Shown piece after piece: positions 40,432 to 54,200 of a stretch of DNA of 64,000 nt. The number at the start of each line of letters is the position of its first letter. Positions within the stretch are counted from its first letter, which is position 1. Origin of the DNA: Ciona savignyi (lineage: Eukaryota > Chordata > Ascidiacea > Phlebobranchia > Cionidae); NCBI GenBank assembly GCA_000149265.1, contig CH003301.1, positions 324,715 through 388,714 on the forward strand, written 5' to 3'. The notes beneath the pieces are model-generated. The model did no database searches. It saw nothing but the letters and a program-made list of their open reading frames with translations, and was not told the origin of the DNA. The translations under genes and the position numbers were made by a program.

Positions 40432-40445
40432 GTTGCTATAGGAAC
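40432..40445 (+). promoter_or_regulatory. Candidate RFX X-box upstream of the EFCAB6-like gene
   Basis: GTTGCTATAGGAAC differs from the ideal X-box GTTGCCATGGNAAC at two symmetric positions. It sits 538 bases before the start codon of a gene whose family is axonemal. A second half-site (GTTACCATTG) lies at about 40414. Confidence 0.35.
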
Positions 40446-40983
40446 AGGGTACTCGAGACGGAATCCAGAATCGAAGCGATCGGACCTTATGCTGGTTGTG
40501 AAAACAGAAGCATGTTTTTATAATAGCAATTTAAAGCGTCCAAGACAGTTATAGCTAATTCAAAAAGACCTTTAAATCAGACTAGAATATGTTGAGTAAA
40601 TACAGCATTTGCAGCGCTAGTTAGAGAACACCCGAAAGAAGCAAAATGTTCTAAATCTCATGGAAAAGAATTTTTGCAATGTTTTAATTTCTTTCTCCAG
40701 ATTAGTACTTGAGCTTACGGCAAATGTTTTTTTTCTGATAAAAAAAACATTTTACTACATTTTAGTAATGCTTAGATTTAATTGTGTAAAAGTCAAATAG
40801 CGCGTTTAATGTCATATTAGTAAAGACAAACTTGCCGGTTTAACCAACCACTGAAAAGTTATACGATTACAAATAGTATGAAACATGTTCCTCAGCCGAT
40901 GTTCAATTTAACAGTTTTTGAACTTTTAAAGGGAAATTAGGCTACATTGGACAATTTAACGCTTTGTGGTCGAGGACTCAGCC

Positions 40984-43900
40984 ATGTCACAAACTATGCT
41001 TAGTCGGCCTGCAAGTCAGGCCAGTAGGGTTGGTATGTTACCGCGTATAGAGCATCCGCTTTCCAGACTTGAAAATCCCGGAAACATTTCGGTTCGAGGG
41101 GTGACCAGGGGCAGTGTCCGAGCGGGAGAGCCCCCACAACCCCACAGGATAACGCGCGACGCGATGAGCCCAAGAAGAAAGGATTTGGACCCGAAAATGC
41201 CGATCGATTGCATTCCCGAGGGAGTTGAAGTTGTGCATTCAAAGGACCCAAACAAACCAACTTTACCTGTGTTCGGTGAGCTGGTGGTGTATGGAATAGT
41301 TAATTGGTTAATAAGATTGTCATTTTGTATCTTTCCGCATGTAATATCCGTTATGTCAAACACAATTCTAAACGACCCAGTTATTAGAGGTACTGTTGTA
41401 CTGAATGCATTACAATTTACAGAGATACGGAGCATTGAGTATTTTTTGTACAAAGTGTCCGATCCGATAATGGGGTATCAAAAATAATAAAACTTAATAT
41501 ATACAGACTACAACGGCACTGCGTGATAATGAAATATATACATATATATATTATGTCGGCTTTGTTATTTTATAACGTATACGTTATTACCAAAAGCGAA
41601 AGTGAAGTAGAAATTGATTTCTTATCCAAACCCAACGAACGTTTAAAAAACGTTGTAAAACAGAATGTACCACTCCGTTGGGTAGTTGGTGTTATTTCCA
41701 GCACAACTACATGTGTATACGGCTATTCAGATCGGTTCTGTTGCATAATGATTAACGTGACCGATGTATATACCTAGTTTTATATGAAAAGCGATCATAG
41801 TGACTATGACTAACCCATCATTGGTTGGAAACTTAACCAGTAAATTAAGGGTATTCTGGCTGTAAAGCTAATTTAAAACGTCCAAACCACCAGTCCGCAT
41901 ACACTTGTAGTCCCGCTAAATACTAATGCTAAAGTTTATTTCTGGTTACCACCAAATGCATATAAATCACGAGTATGAAGTGGTCCTATGTTTAAAAGGT
42001 GGTTCAAATCAATAATGTAGCGCAATATTGTGGTGCATACTGTGTATCAAATCCTTTGTAATCGAAATAAAGCAACATCAAGTATTCTATATCCACCATA
42101 ATACATTCTTGGGGACAATTGATTCTATTTACTCGGCCTTCGCTAACAAAAGACTTCTGTTGAAGCAAATACAACGCAGGATACCGCTTAGTTGTGATAC
42201 ATTATTGGCAACGACTTTTTGATTTTTTTGGCATTTTTCGGTAAGTGTTTCACATTTGCAATCCATCGCGCTACGTTTCAGGTCAGCGTGATGCCGCAAG
42301 GAATATGTTTGGTAAGATGCGATTACGTCACTAGTTTCCCACTAATAATATTAATGCTTGAAACTAGATTTTAGCACATTGTAGTATAATAAAAGTACAC
42401 GAAATCACAGATATTTTTAGACTCTTGCATGAAATCGCACAGTTTCAATATACATCATATTGCATTTGTAAGTAGCAATATCTTGCATATCTAACTTCGG
42501 CTCCAAGTTAAATGTATAGATTTAACTGTAGTAGATCACACCTAACTCAACCAGCAATGTCACTGCCATGCTTAATTGGAACTTGTGAAACAATTAGAAC
42601 ATCGTAACACGTCAGGCCAAATGACCATATATTATCCACCAATTGCGAAAATCCACAAAATAACTCGCGCACTTATTATCCTGCTTAACATTGAATATTT
42701 AAAGTTAATTTCACAGGTAATCGTGCGGTGATTAGTCGTGCCGAAACTAGGGCGAGCAATGCAAGCAAACTGTCCACTCTTTCCAGACCTGGAACCCAAA
42801 CCAGGATCGAAATAGATGAGGTAAGAGTAAGTTATGCTATATTGTGTAATACTGAAATATTCAACAGGATTGCCGTTTTTTTTAATATGGATATTTTTCA
42901 TATTAGATTACATGTTATATGGAATATGATATTGTTGAACACATATTCTATGTAGAATGTGGACAGGTATATTTCAAACAGCCCCAAATCTATCTTTTTG
43001 TAGTGCAAACACTAAACCGAACAAAGCTGCCAATCCAAACAACAAGAAAATAATATAAATATTCTATCGGAAGTCAGTAATAATATATGCAGTGCAAATT
43101 GTAGATGTATTTGTTAGTCACATGCGTAACGAATGCTTATTTTGTCCCTCTGGGTATATTTTGAGCTCCATAGATGTTTGAAACTTTTTCACCCAACTTT
43201 GTGCAGTTGGAAATGACGTTAAGAGAAAAGATCAAATCGGGCGGTTTCTTCAGTGTGAGACAGGCGTTCAAAAATAACGACCCGGAAGGCAAAGGAAACG
43301 TTACGAGGGAAGCACTCATGCACATCCTGACGTCACTACTGGGCAGGGTCCTGACTTCTAAACAATTTCAACATCTATTAAAAAGGTAAATCTGATCGAT
43401 GATATTTAACATTGGCCTCGCCCCGTTTGGCAGTGCCAGCTGATGATTGAAAGTTTGATGTAGAACGATTGTTGTAAATTTGTGTTACTTAACGTACAAG
43501 TGTAGTTCTTGAAATCAAAACCATTATCTAAGAGTCATAGCCTTAATGCTCAAAAACATTGCGGCTTGACATATTTTAGGTATTAAATTCTACTTATTTC
43601 TTAGGTTCAGATTGGACGATAAGAACGTTATAAAATTCGAAGAGTTTTACGCTCAGTTCCGCGAGAGCGTCTCATCCGAGTACCCGAGATGGCTCGACCC
43701 AGTGGCGAGAACACAAACTGAAAGGGCCAGCATGACTGCAACACAGGTGATCCATTACATACCGATGATATAGGTTGAAGAGTAGTCCGTGCATAGGGGA
43801 CAATTTAAGCTATTGAAGCAGATATATACTAAATACATCTTCATATATTAAAGATTACCTTCAATAATAGCCATACATACACCCATAACCCCGCAATACA

Positions 43901-46900
43901 TAAGCGCATGATTGCGTACCTATGCATTTACGTGTTTCTCCATCGCCGAGCATATATGTATTGTAGCCTTCCATATCGTTCCAGGTCCACGCACAGTTGA
44001 AAGAACGAGCAAAACAGCGGTTCCTGGACCTCGCTGATCTTGTTCCGCAGATGAATCCAGGAGGTTCAGAGAGAATCATGGCACCCGAGTTTAGAAATGT
44101 TCTTAACCGACTTGGCTTCTACATGAGTGATGCTGAATTTGACAAGATATGGAAAAAGTGAGTTCTTGAGACAGTGCAATTAACAAACGCATTCTTAACC
44201 TGGTGAATTACAATCGTCTGTAGACATATATTATAATTTATTTAGATACGACACGTCTAATCTCGGCGTAGTTAAAGCAAATACACTTCTTAAGAAGCTT
44301 GGCATTGAGTTTCGCGATTCGAAGTCGCCCTCTGCTACCACCGTGAGGTCGATTCCCAGGATGAAGAAACAGCAAGCTGTCACATACGACTCTGCCCGTG
44401 AGTGTTGTCCTATAAGGATTATTTATATATTTTCGCAAGTTGGTGGCAATATATTTGTAACCAACCGTAGGGGAAGTAAGCTATGGCAACTCAGTCTAAA
44501 TCTAGATGAACTGTGCAGCGGCTGTACTACGTAGAAATAAAGATTAGCTTGGTGTACTTACTAGTAAATATTACTCCAGCCCTTTAAAATAAGTAATGTA
44601 ACCATTTCGTTTGTTGTTAGCTCCAACCGGTCGGTCAGTGAGGCAAAGCGAGGCTGAACGTCAAACCTCCATAGACATAGAGAAATGGCTGAAGGACAAA
44701 TTTCGTGAAGGATTCAAGTCAATGAGGAGAGAGTTTAAAAAGGGCGATCCTGAAAACAAGGGAAAGGTGGGACTGTCAATTACCTATCTTTATTTTTCAT
44801 TTAGACGATTTCATAGTGAGTCATTCACAAGGTATCAACAAACGTCGACCAAGAATGTGCAAAATGTAGAATAAAAACTTTTTGTGTTGTATAAAACTAA
44901 AGGATAAGATAGGAGGATAGGATATTCATCTTTATCCCCGTGAATGGAAAAACCAAGGGGGTTAACACACGGGCAATCGTCAGATCACCTCGCGCCCATC
45001 GTCAGGTTATCGGAGCTATTGCAGTGTGTTGTATATGATAGACACGTTCCTTCAATTTGGTAGAACCCATTAATCCGGTGGGTAAACTAGTGTTTATGTC
45101 AACTTTGTTTAGATTAAGTGATTTCGCAGGTTTCTCGTGAGGTTTTCCGTCAAGTATTGTCCCAATTTGACCTGTTTCTCCGAGAAGAATCATCTCTAAA
45201 CATGTTCCTTGCGCGGAGTGGACTGCCGGAACGTGGGGAGATCTCTTACGTTGATTTCCTCAATAAATTCCAGGATCGTAGCGCTTCCGGCATGGCGCAT
45301 AACATTCTGTCGAACCCAAAACACAGGTAGGTCAAGAAGAAATCTCTGTAGAATAGTAGAAAGAAATCTCATCGATTGTACGTAGATACTGAATGCGGGT
45401 TTTAATTTTTATTGCTAGAATTACCATTGTTTTCAAACAAGGGTGTTTTTTGTTTTAGTATTTGTAATATCTTAAAAATCTTTTAACTTCTTTATTACTA
45501 GGTTCAACAAGGAGCCACGTCCAATCAGCCCCAAGTCAACCGTGACCGCAGTGGAGTCAAAAATGATGACGTTGTTTCAATCCGACTTCTTGGCGTTGCT
45601 CGGGATGTTCCACAAAATTGACAAACACCAGGAAGACGTCATATCACAACAGGAGTTCAGGGCAGCTATAGAAAGCAGGTTAGAAAGACTCGCCTTGAAA
45701 GTACGGAACTCCACTTGTATTTGCATCACGGTGATATAATAGGAAATATACGTCTATACTTTTTGGTTGTCCTTACAATTGTATAAAGTGTAAAGCCGAT
45801 ATAATTTAAGCTCCATTAAAAATCCTTTTTTTTATTCGGTTGCAATTGATTTTGTTACAAAATATATTCCGTTGTAATAGGTTTCAGTTAGAAATGAGCG
45901 ATGATGAATTTTCAATCTTCGTTGAACAAGTTCCGCTGAACGAGGACGGAGCTGTTAAGTACCCTGAGTTCATGGCACAGTTTGATACCAAGTATGGGTT
46001 GTCTGGCTAGAATGTTCTCTAAACAACTTATAGAATATATAGAAGGAGATTGAATTCCAGACTTCCGTTGTCATTGACCGTGGTCCTTAACTGATCTTTA
46101 AAAGTCAAAAAATTAACTATTCGTTTTTATTTTATTTTAGAACAGAAAAAAATAAAACTTGACTTTGACGATCGGTACTGGTATTTTTATTATAGTTATA
46201 ATACCAATATTTGCTAACATACCTTTTGCTAGAAAAAATCCGAATTTAAACAAAGCCGATTTTTTTAAATATTTATTAAAACATACGTGATTTCTAACAG
46301 ACAAGGTGCTAAAAGTCTATGGGATGGGAAATCGGTGGTTTCAAAAGCTCCTGCGGTGGTCGTTCCAACAGCTGTCGAGAATTCAAAAGAAAGGTAGAGT
46401 TAGCTCCATGTTGTTTGATATAAAATCTTGGAATGCTGTAAAAACGAAAAAAATACTTTATGCAAGAAAACTCGTAAAAACATATTCCTTGTATGCGTTG
46501 TTTTGGCGTTATTAAAAACGAATATGAATACTACATAGCCTAATAATATTTTTACTCTATATAAAAAGTTTAATAATGATTGTGTGCATAAAATAAATCG
46601 GTTTTTTAGAACTTTGGATGACCTGCATAATATACTGCGTGTGTTAGTACGGAATGACATGGAAAAATTGGAAGGAGAATTCCGTCAACTCGACGAATAC
46701 AATTCAGGAAAGCTTACCCAAGAAATGATGTTTCAACTTTTGTCAAAGTAAGCGTTAACACAGGGCTACTTTTGTTATTTGTATGTGGAAGATGCCTGAA
46801 ATAATGATGGATATTGATTTAAAAAAAATAATAATGTTGTAATAGCAAAAATCACCTTAAGATCAAGCATAAACATGTAAGTATAAACGCACTCCAAATA

Positions 46901-49356
46901 TAATTGCTTGTAAAACAATGCTTTAATGTGGATTTACTTAAACTCCAAAATTTTCTTATTACACGCCTTTTAAAATCCTAACAAGATTATGAAAACCTTT
47001 CCAATATTCTCTTATCCGACTTAACTTATTAAAAAAACATTTCCTGTAGAATGCACATTGTACCTGCTGTAACACGGGGCGAGATACGGCGGTTGTGGGA
47101 AACATTTATTGTCAACAAAAACCGAACTTTTAGTTTTTTGCAGTTTGTCAGGCATTACGGATATTCACTTAAGTAAGTATAATGTTTGGTTAGTTGGTTC
47201 GACGTGTTTTAAGGTAAGCAAATGACGTATTTCAGATCAGCAGCATTCCCGAATGCCAAGGTTGCACCCCCTCAACGAGGTGACAATGATTTTATGATTA
47301 GATCGAGAAAACTCAACTGTGCCGCAGATATGCTTGAGGACAGTCTGAGAGCAAAGGTAAAGACAAAAGACCTGTCAGGCCGCGTGGCCGAATGGTTAGC
47401 TCAAAAAAAACTGCTGTTTCTATGAAAGTGTATCGCTGAAAATAATCTATTTAAATACGGAACGGGCGGTGTCTTTTGGGCAATATGATTGTCTCCCATT
47501 AGCTATCCTCGGTTAACGTAGCTTGTTTTGTAATCCTTATAAATTTTCTGTGAACTAAAATAATAAAATATAAGCAAACAGAAGTTTTTGTATATTTTCC
47601 TTAAAAAGTTGCCCTAGCTCATGCGGTCGTTTAGGTAATATTTTTATGACACGCAGGTTGATTACCTGTGGGAAGACCTTCGGCGAGAATTTGTGGAGAT
47701 GGATCCTTATCACACGGGATTTGTGTCACGTGATGAGTTCCGTGATGTTCTTATGGAACTGTGTGTTCATCTTACTAATCACGAGACAGAGATAATCTGC
47801 AACAAGTTTGAAACCCAGTTAGATGGAAGGTAAACCTGGGAAATACAAAAACTACCGAATTTAATTTAAATCGTTTTTTTTTCAATTCTAATAGATAACG
47901 ATTAGTCTACACAGCCGTCAGATTCGTCGCTATAAACATTAGCGCAATAAACCTTGATTGTGTTTTACTTCGTTAGCGGAGTTACGTTCATTTTTAAGCC
48001 TATACGTGTGTTACAGCGTAACGGGGCTAATTGAAAAGTACCTTGCTTAAGTTGTGCTTTTTAATAAAGGGATGTTTAATCTAACAGATTAAAAATAGAT
48101 CTGCCAAAGGAATTGCGTGAATTATGAAAATATGTAAACTAATTTTCAGCAATCAATAGTTTGGTTAAATCTTATCATTCAAATACTTGTCAAGCATGTC
48201 CTTGCCTTGGGCCCCTTAGTCAGTACAATTCACAGTACAATTTTCAATGCAGAGTATCTTACGTGGAGTTCCTGCGTCCATTCGCTCAACGACGCCAGTT
48301 ATGGAAAGAAGGCAACAACATGCATACCATACTAACCCATCCACAAGCTGAGCTACCTGGATCGGCGACCACGGGCAAACCAACCAAGGGGTTGCAGGCA
48401 GTAACTGGAAAACTCAAACAGCAGGTAAATTGTGTTATCGAAGCTAGAACGTTAATTAAATGTGAAATATGGTATTTACCAAACGCTACCACGTTTTTAC
48501 GTTGTGTTTTAATTCCTTTTTTTTATTAATTGTTTACTTTTATTACACAGACAAATCAAAGGCACATGTTACTAACTAAAGTAACCTAAGCCATTTGCTA
48601 GATGTGTTTTAAGTCCACGTTTTTTAAATGTTACATTGTTTCTGGTTGAAATGATCGCGAAACTAAATCCCGTAATTCTTGCCATGGCGGAGTGATGGGT
48701 CAAATTGCCTCGCGAATCTTGTGTTTTGCGCGTCATTTGATACTGGTATCAAAATACCTCCACTACAATCTTACAAGACCGTTTCTCATTCTCTCCATTT
48801 TGTTTTACAAGCTTGCCGGTGACTGGCGCACGCTAAGAAGGGCGTTCAAGAAGATGGACGTATCATCTGATGGAATGTTAACGCTACCCGAATTCCGCAG
48901 TGTGTTGAGGCTGTGTAACGGTATGTAACTATAGCGCTCTCTAGCGGAACTAATATTGTCAGATCAACGTATGTTTTGAAAATCTCAATATTAGTATAAC
49001 TTACAACATATATTATCGAAAGTTTAATTTGTGTAGACGGTATATGGTTTTAGCATTACCATTTTTCACCAACATAAACAAATCGCCACATTTCGTTAAA
49101 TATAGCCTAGGCTACAAAAATATGTTGCCCATGCCTGCTTTAAAGTATAGCATCGATAAATAGGCTGGTGGGTACAAACAAAATTTGTAAAATATTACTG
49201 AACTTATATTTTTATATTTTTCTAGTCGTTCTGGACGAGGATGAAGTTTATCACGTTTTATCGAAATATGACAAGGATTTAAGTGGGAAACTTGACTACA
49301 AGAAATTCCTAAACGAGAACGTTAGTCGACCATCATCAAAATTATCGGGTGTTTGA
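40984..49356 (+). CDS. EFCAB6: Multi-EF-hand protein, EFCAB6-like
   Basis: Predicted 910-residue protein made of repeated EF-hand pairs. Exons: 40984-41275, 42717-42820, 43207-43385, 43605-43746, 43985-44157, 44246-44397, 44621-44766, 45130-45326, 45502-45678, 45881-45991, 46301-46393, 46610-46747, 47050-47172, 47236-47356, 47657-47829, 48253-48424, 48812-48920, 49226-49356. Residues 1 to about 135 are a basic, disordered leader. After that, helix-loop-helix units recur (FSVRQAFKNNDPEGKGNV, FKSMRREFKKGDPENKGK, LRREFVEMDPYHTGF, LRRAFKKMDVSSDGM, LSKYDKDLSGK). Most loops lack position-12 Glu; only DVSSDGMLTLPE (847-858) is fully canonical. There is no signal peptide or membrane segment. EFCAB6 proteins are sperm/axonemal, inside doublet microtubules; vertebrate members are longer (about 1500 residues). 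The start is the first ATG in frame. The family call rests on architecture, and another long EF-hand axonemal protein is possible. Confidence 0.78.
44901..45082 (-). repeat. SINE copy truncated before its tRNA head
   Basis: Tail (GGATAAGATAGGAGGATAGG) and body match the 15537 copy closely up to the CCCATTAATCCG block, then the tRNA-like part is missing. It ends 47 bases before exon 8 of the EFCAB6-like gene, very close to its branch-point region. Confidence 0.75.
47379..47402 (+). repeat. tRNA 5'-half-like fragment
   Basis: GCCGCGTGGCCGAATGGTTA resembles the acceptor, D-arm and box A of a Ser/Leu-type tRNA. Nothing after it folds into an anticodon arm, so it is a fragment in an intron, not a gene. 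Confidence 0.35.
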
Positions 49357-51193
49357 TGGTCGGCCAGGGATGTCTAAGGATAAAACCTGTTATTATGCTT
49401 TATGAATGAGCTATTGTAAGCATGTTCGTTTAACTTGACCAAACGTACGACACCGAGTTTAGATTTGAGAAATTGTCTCGTCACACTAATTAAATCGCAT
49501 TTAAATGATGTAAACAAACTACATGTCGGCTCATTGCATTTTTATGCGATTGTTGTATCGTGTATATCTAAGTAGTTTGCGCTGTATTTACATATTCTAT
49601 TATAGCTAGCCTAACGTGTTTGTGTCTTCAAAATTTTGTAAAATATTTAATTTTCTATTTCGAGATTATTACCTGTAAATATGAAGTGTGCCAAATCTAT
49701 AGCCTTCTTTATTGTATAGTTGCCCCGTATTCAGTGTTTGCATAATTTGTGGTACGATTGATTGAGTAGCATATTTCTAAACCTTCGTTGCTTATATTTC
49801 CCTAGAGTAGTTTACGTTCATATTGTACAAAGATAAATGACATATTGTATTTTTTATGAAATGAGTTTTCTACTTGTTACTAATTATCTCAAATACAAAC
49901 GGTAACCGCCCCTGAAGATGGAATTCAAATGTTTGGTTTATTTTGTGCTCTGATCATAATTAGCAGCAAAACAAATGATAACACAAAAAAGGGGCAAAAA
50001 GCAGTCGTTAAACAAATTATTAAAATAGAGAGATGAAAATATTAAAATAAAACTGCCAGGTCCCTTTCACCAAAACAACACTAAAATAAATTCGTTAAAT
50101 TAGGAATTAGTTCATTGAAGCCAAAACGTCAAATTGTCCTCGCTCTTGCGGCATGAAAAGTGAAAATTGTCGCTTGACGTGGACAGTCGTATCGGTTTTA
50201 TCTGCTGTCAGATAATGTCAAGGCCGATTCGAAGCGACAGATCTTATAATTCTTGTCCCAGCAGAACTGGCATTCCATTTCGACTTTTTTACCCGTAACA
50301 CCAACAAACCTCAGAATAGGATTTGTTGCTTTAAAGCCAGTGTAGGATTTTCACTTTAGTCGATTTTGTTACTTATTATCTCTGACAGTACATAAAACCG
50401 GTATGACAGTCCCGCAATCAGGGACGATTTTTCCTTTTTCATGCCGCTAGAAGTAAGACAAAATTGGCGGATGTAAAGTAAACGGTGCTTGGTTTAGTAA
50501 GTTGAGACGCTAGACGGCAAACAATATTAGTTTTACCATCTTACGCCTCCTTTCTTTTCCCGTCTTTCGGTGCAAAGCGAAAAACGCTGCTGTTACGACT
50601 TCGAGAGTTTTCTGTAGACAGAGTCGCTTTTTTCGTCCATCTTTTCACAGACACAGGAACTCACCGTGCGTACGTGACATCGTTGTTTGGTGCGAATCAG
50701 TGTGGCCGCTCAAAGCGTGAAAATTCCAGCTGTGAATGTCGCTGTTTTGTTGTGAACAAAATGCTGTGCGGCAGGTCATAAAACGCGTTGCGTAGAAAGC
50801 TTGGAAAGTTGGTTAGAAACGTTGTTACGTTTACGTTGATATCTCTCGTGATAATGACCGCTGTCAAGACGAATGTATTGCAGTGTATATATATACGATT
50901 AGTCAAATAACTATAAGGGTAAGGCAAGCCCATGTGCTAAATAGCGATATAAATACGGTAGGTGTATAACAAAGCAAAATTTTATTTACATTCTGTACGC
51001 ACTGCTACTATATAGTTGTAGTAATTAAAATCGTTGTGTCGTTCAAGCTTAAATCATCCCAAGTTTGGTTATCATTGCTCTATTTAAATGTTTCTAGATA
51101 GTTTTTATTTATAGACCTTACAGTGTATGGACAACAGTTATATTAATTGGTCAACATATCTTCCTACATTAAAGTAATTTTATTATTGTGCAG
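49357..51193. other. Intergenic region, EFCAB6-like / P4HA
   Basis: About 1.8 kb with the 3' UTR of the EFCAB6-like gene and the upstream region of P4HA, both plus strand. Short open frames have no recognisable content. I see no repeat or RNA gene. Confidence 0.5.
51182..51193 (+). other. Candidate spliced-leader trans-splice acceptor of P4HA
   Basis: The run ATTATTGTGCAG ends in AG ten bases before the P4HA start codon, with no matching donor or 5' exon visible nearby. Tunicates trans-splice a short leader to such sites; the assignment is inference. Confidence 0.4.
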
Positions 51194-51202
51194 ATTAAAA
51201 AA

Positions 51203-54200
51203 ATGGAATCATTTTATGTGTGGAATTTCTGTTTGCTTAGTTTTATTTTTATTGTTGCAAAAGCAGAATGGTTTTCATCACTTGGTCAAATGGAAGACCT
51301 AGTTTACGACGAACTTGACCTTATTACCTCATTAAAAGATTACATTAAAGCTGAAGAAACTAAATTGGAAAAAATTAAGAGGTAAAATGGGTCAGACCTT
51401 CATATTTAATCGTTATTCGATTTAAAAAATGCGCATTAAGATATGTATAAAAATAATGCTAAAAATCATTATTTTGTAATCTGTCAGGTGATGTTATACA
51501 TAACAATACTAAATTTTGTACTGTACTGTATATTTATGGGATGATGGTAAATAATTTGCACTAGTATATAGTCCACAAACTGATATGTTAAATAAAAATA
51601 CAAAAAGGAGAATATTTATTAGCCCACAACAGCACGATCTTTTGCTGCATGCACTCTATATATTTTCAACACTTAATTGTCACAGAATTGCCAACCGATA
51701 TCAAGAAATATCAGACAATGCACGGAGCAACATGGATGGTTATCTCGGACATCCTGTTAATCAGTATCGACTTGTTAGGAGGATGGCCTCCGAGTGGTCA
51801 AATATGCAAGACATTGTAAATGAAAATGTAGCCGAAGGTATGGTAAGATATCTTATTATGTGACAATGGTATAATTTATTTTATATTCATGTCCGGCCGG
51901 TTAGTCTGGCGGTTAAGTGCGCCGCCTTTTAATCAAAAGGTTGCAGGTGCGAAACTGGTCTCTAGCTAGACGATTGTGTCCTTGGGCAGGGCACTTTATG
52001 GACATTGCCTGAACCCAGCGGATAAATGGGTTCTACCAAATTAAGGGAAGGTGTCTATCATACATAACACACTACAATAGCTCCGGGTGATCTGACGATT
52101 GCCTGTGTTTTAACCCCTTGGTTTTTAATTTACGGGGATAAACATGAATATTCTATCCTATGCCAAGCTAATTTTTTTTATGTAGCCGTATTTCCATACT
52201 GGCAAGACTACAATAAATAAAAAATTACTTATATGTCAGAAAGTACTGGTAGCACTATTTCAAATCATTATAATATATTAGGGTATGGTTACTTTTTAAT
52301 GTTTGTTTTTTGTTTCAGTATTTCTTTCAAATCTTACACAAAAGCTCTCACATTTTCCAAGTGAAGAGGATGTTAAGGGAACCGCTGAAGCAATAATGAG
52401 ATTGCAAGATACTTATCGACTTGATACACATGATGTAGCACGTGGGATAATTAAAGGTAAGGTGAATTTATATACTTCCATTTAAAAAAATAAGCTTATA
52501 AAAAAATGATACAAATATGAGAAAAATTATTCTGTCATAGAGTATTAGGAAGATAAGGATTCCACTAACTATTGTTTGATTCTGATGTATGGGTGCCAAC
52601 ATAGGTATATTAATTAGGGGTGGTACCATGTGCAAGCTCAAACACACAATACTGGTATTGATTACAGTTATTGATTATTCCCATGAGCTGAAAAGTGTGA
52701 AATTAGATGTCAGAAATACATAAAATGTATCGGATATATTTATGCATTGTTTTTATTGATTGTGGTATGTGAAACATAAAAATCTGGTATATAGCTTGCT
52801 CAGACAATTTGATTTCCTTATAATTTTTACTATAAGGTACGTATTTAAAGACAAAATAAAGATTACATATTTACATAACCAAGGCTTGTTAATTCCCCAT
52901 AAAGTTTACATCATAAATTTGTTCAGGTATGAAGTCAAACCAGTCCCTAACAGCAGATGATTGTTTTGACATCGGGCGAACTGCTTATTTGGAGCGTGAT
53001 TTTTATCACTGTAGACTTTGGATGAACGAAGCGTTACAACATGTTGAAAACGGTCTAAGCTATTCAAAGTTCGATGTCCTGGACCATCTATCATACTGCA
53101 CTGCCCAGGTTTGATTTCAATTGTGATTATTAATGATTTTTTATCAGTTGTTCTTTATTTTTAAATTTTAAAAATGTCAGTATTTTTTTGTTTTAAAATG
53201 GACCACCAGCACCTGCATCAATTAGTTTTATTTATTATAAACTTTTTATTCTGCCTTTACTCTGTGATGTGCATGTGTTGTTTAAAGTAGTAAATCTTAA
53301 TATTATTTTCACACTGATACTCTCCCTGAAATGATTTCAAATTTCAGGGAGGTAACATTCAAAAGGCATTTGAGTTGACAAATGAAATGCTTCAAATAGA
53401 CCCGGCAGTGCAAAGAATTAAACAAAACCATGAACATTACAGGTTTAATATATTTAATCTAATTTTCTAATGCTTATTAACTTATTTCCTTGAAGCATTT
53501 TGCATTTTTTTATTTCCTTGGGCATAGAATACATGTGGATGTGGGTATTTAATAATAACATTTATAAAGTCAAACCTCACCTAAGCATATTCGTCTAAAG
53601 TTCTAAAATATATTTCCGGGTGATTGATTTCAGGCAGGAAGTCCCTTATTAAGCCTAAAGTCCGCTACAAAGTATATGATCAAGTTGTTACAATTTTGTA
53701 AAAACCATGTAAGACTGTGGAGTGTACTTTTTTAGGGCAATAAATATTCTAAAATGTGTATCAAATTGTTTTCGAATAATTAACAATGAACCATTCGGCC
53801 ACCCCAAAATACAAATTGAAATACATTATAATTTAGAAATATGTTTATGATCCTGACTGCCTCCACCAACATAACAATAAGTATCTATCCATTAGACACT
53901 TGCTTGGTGCACATAAACGAGGAGATGATGGGAGTGTGGGGGAGTTTGCAACCTCACGGAGACAGGATGAATACCCATCCACACCAGAGAGAACCAACTA
54001 TGAGAGATTGTGCAGGGGAGAGGGGATTCATGTTGTAAGTTGCAAAATCTATGATATCGTGACACTTATGAGATACTTTTAGATGATGTTTTGACCTACT
54101 TCTGCACTAATGTTGTAGAATTTATTATTGTCTAAGTCTATATTGAAATACTCAATCTTGTATCAAAATTATCTTGTAGCACATTACTGGTATGCAATAG

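Larger units (their letters stand above)
37733..40983. promoter_or_regulatory. Upstream region between divergent Dmbx and EFCAB6-like genes
   Basis: At 3.25 kb this is the longest gene-free stretch in the window, as expected for a developmental transcription factor. Visible: a less AT-rich patch at about 39240-39460, homeodomain-type ATTA clusters at 39911-39950, a CTCF-like word at 39375-39388 and an X-box-like palindrome at 40432-40445. The open frame at 40077-40406 has no recognisable content and no splice context, so I do not call it a gene. Confidence 0.5.
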
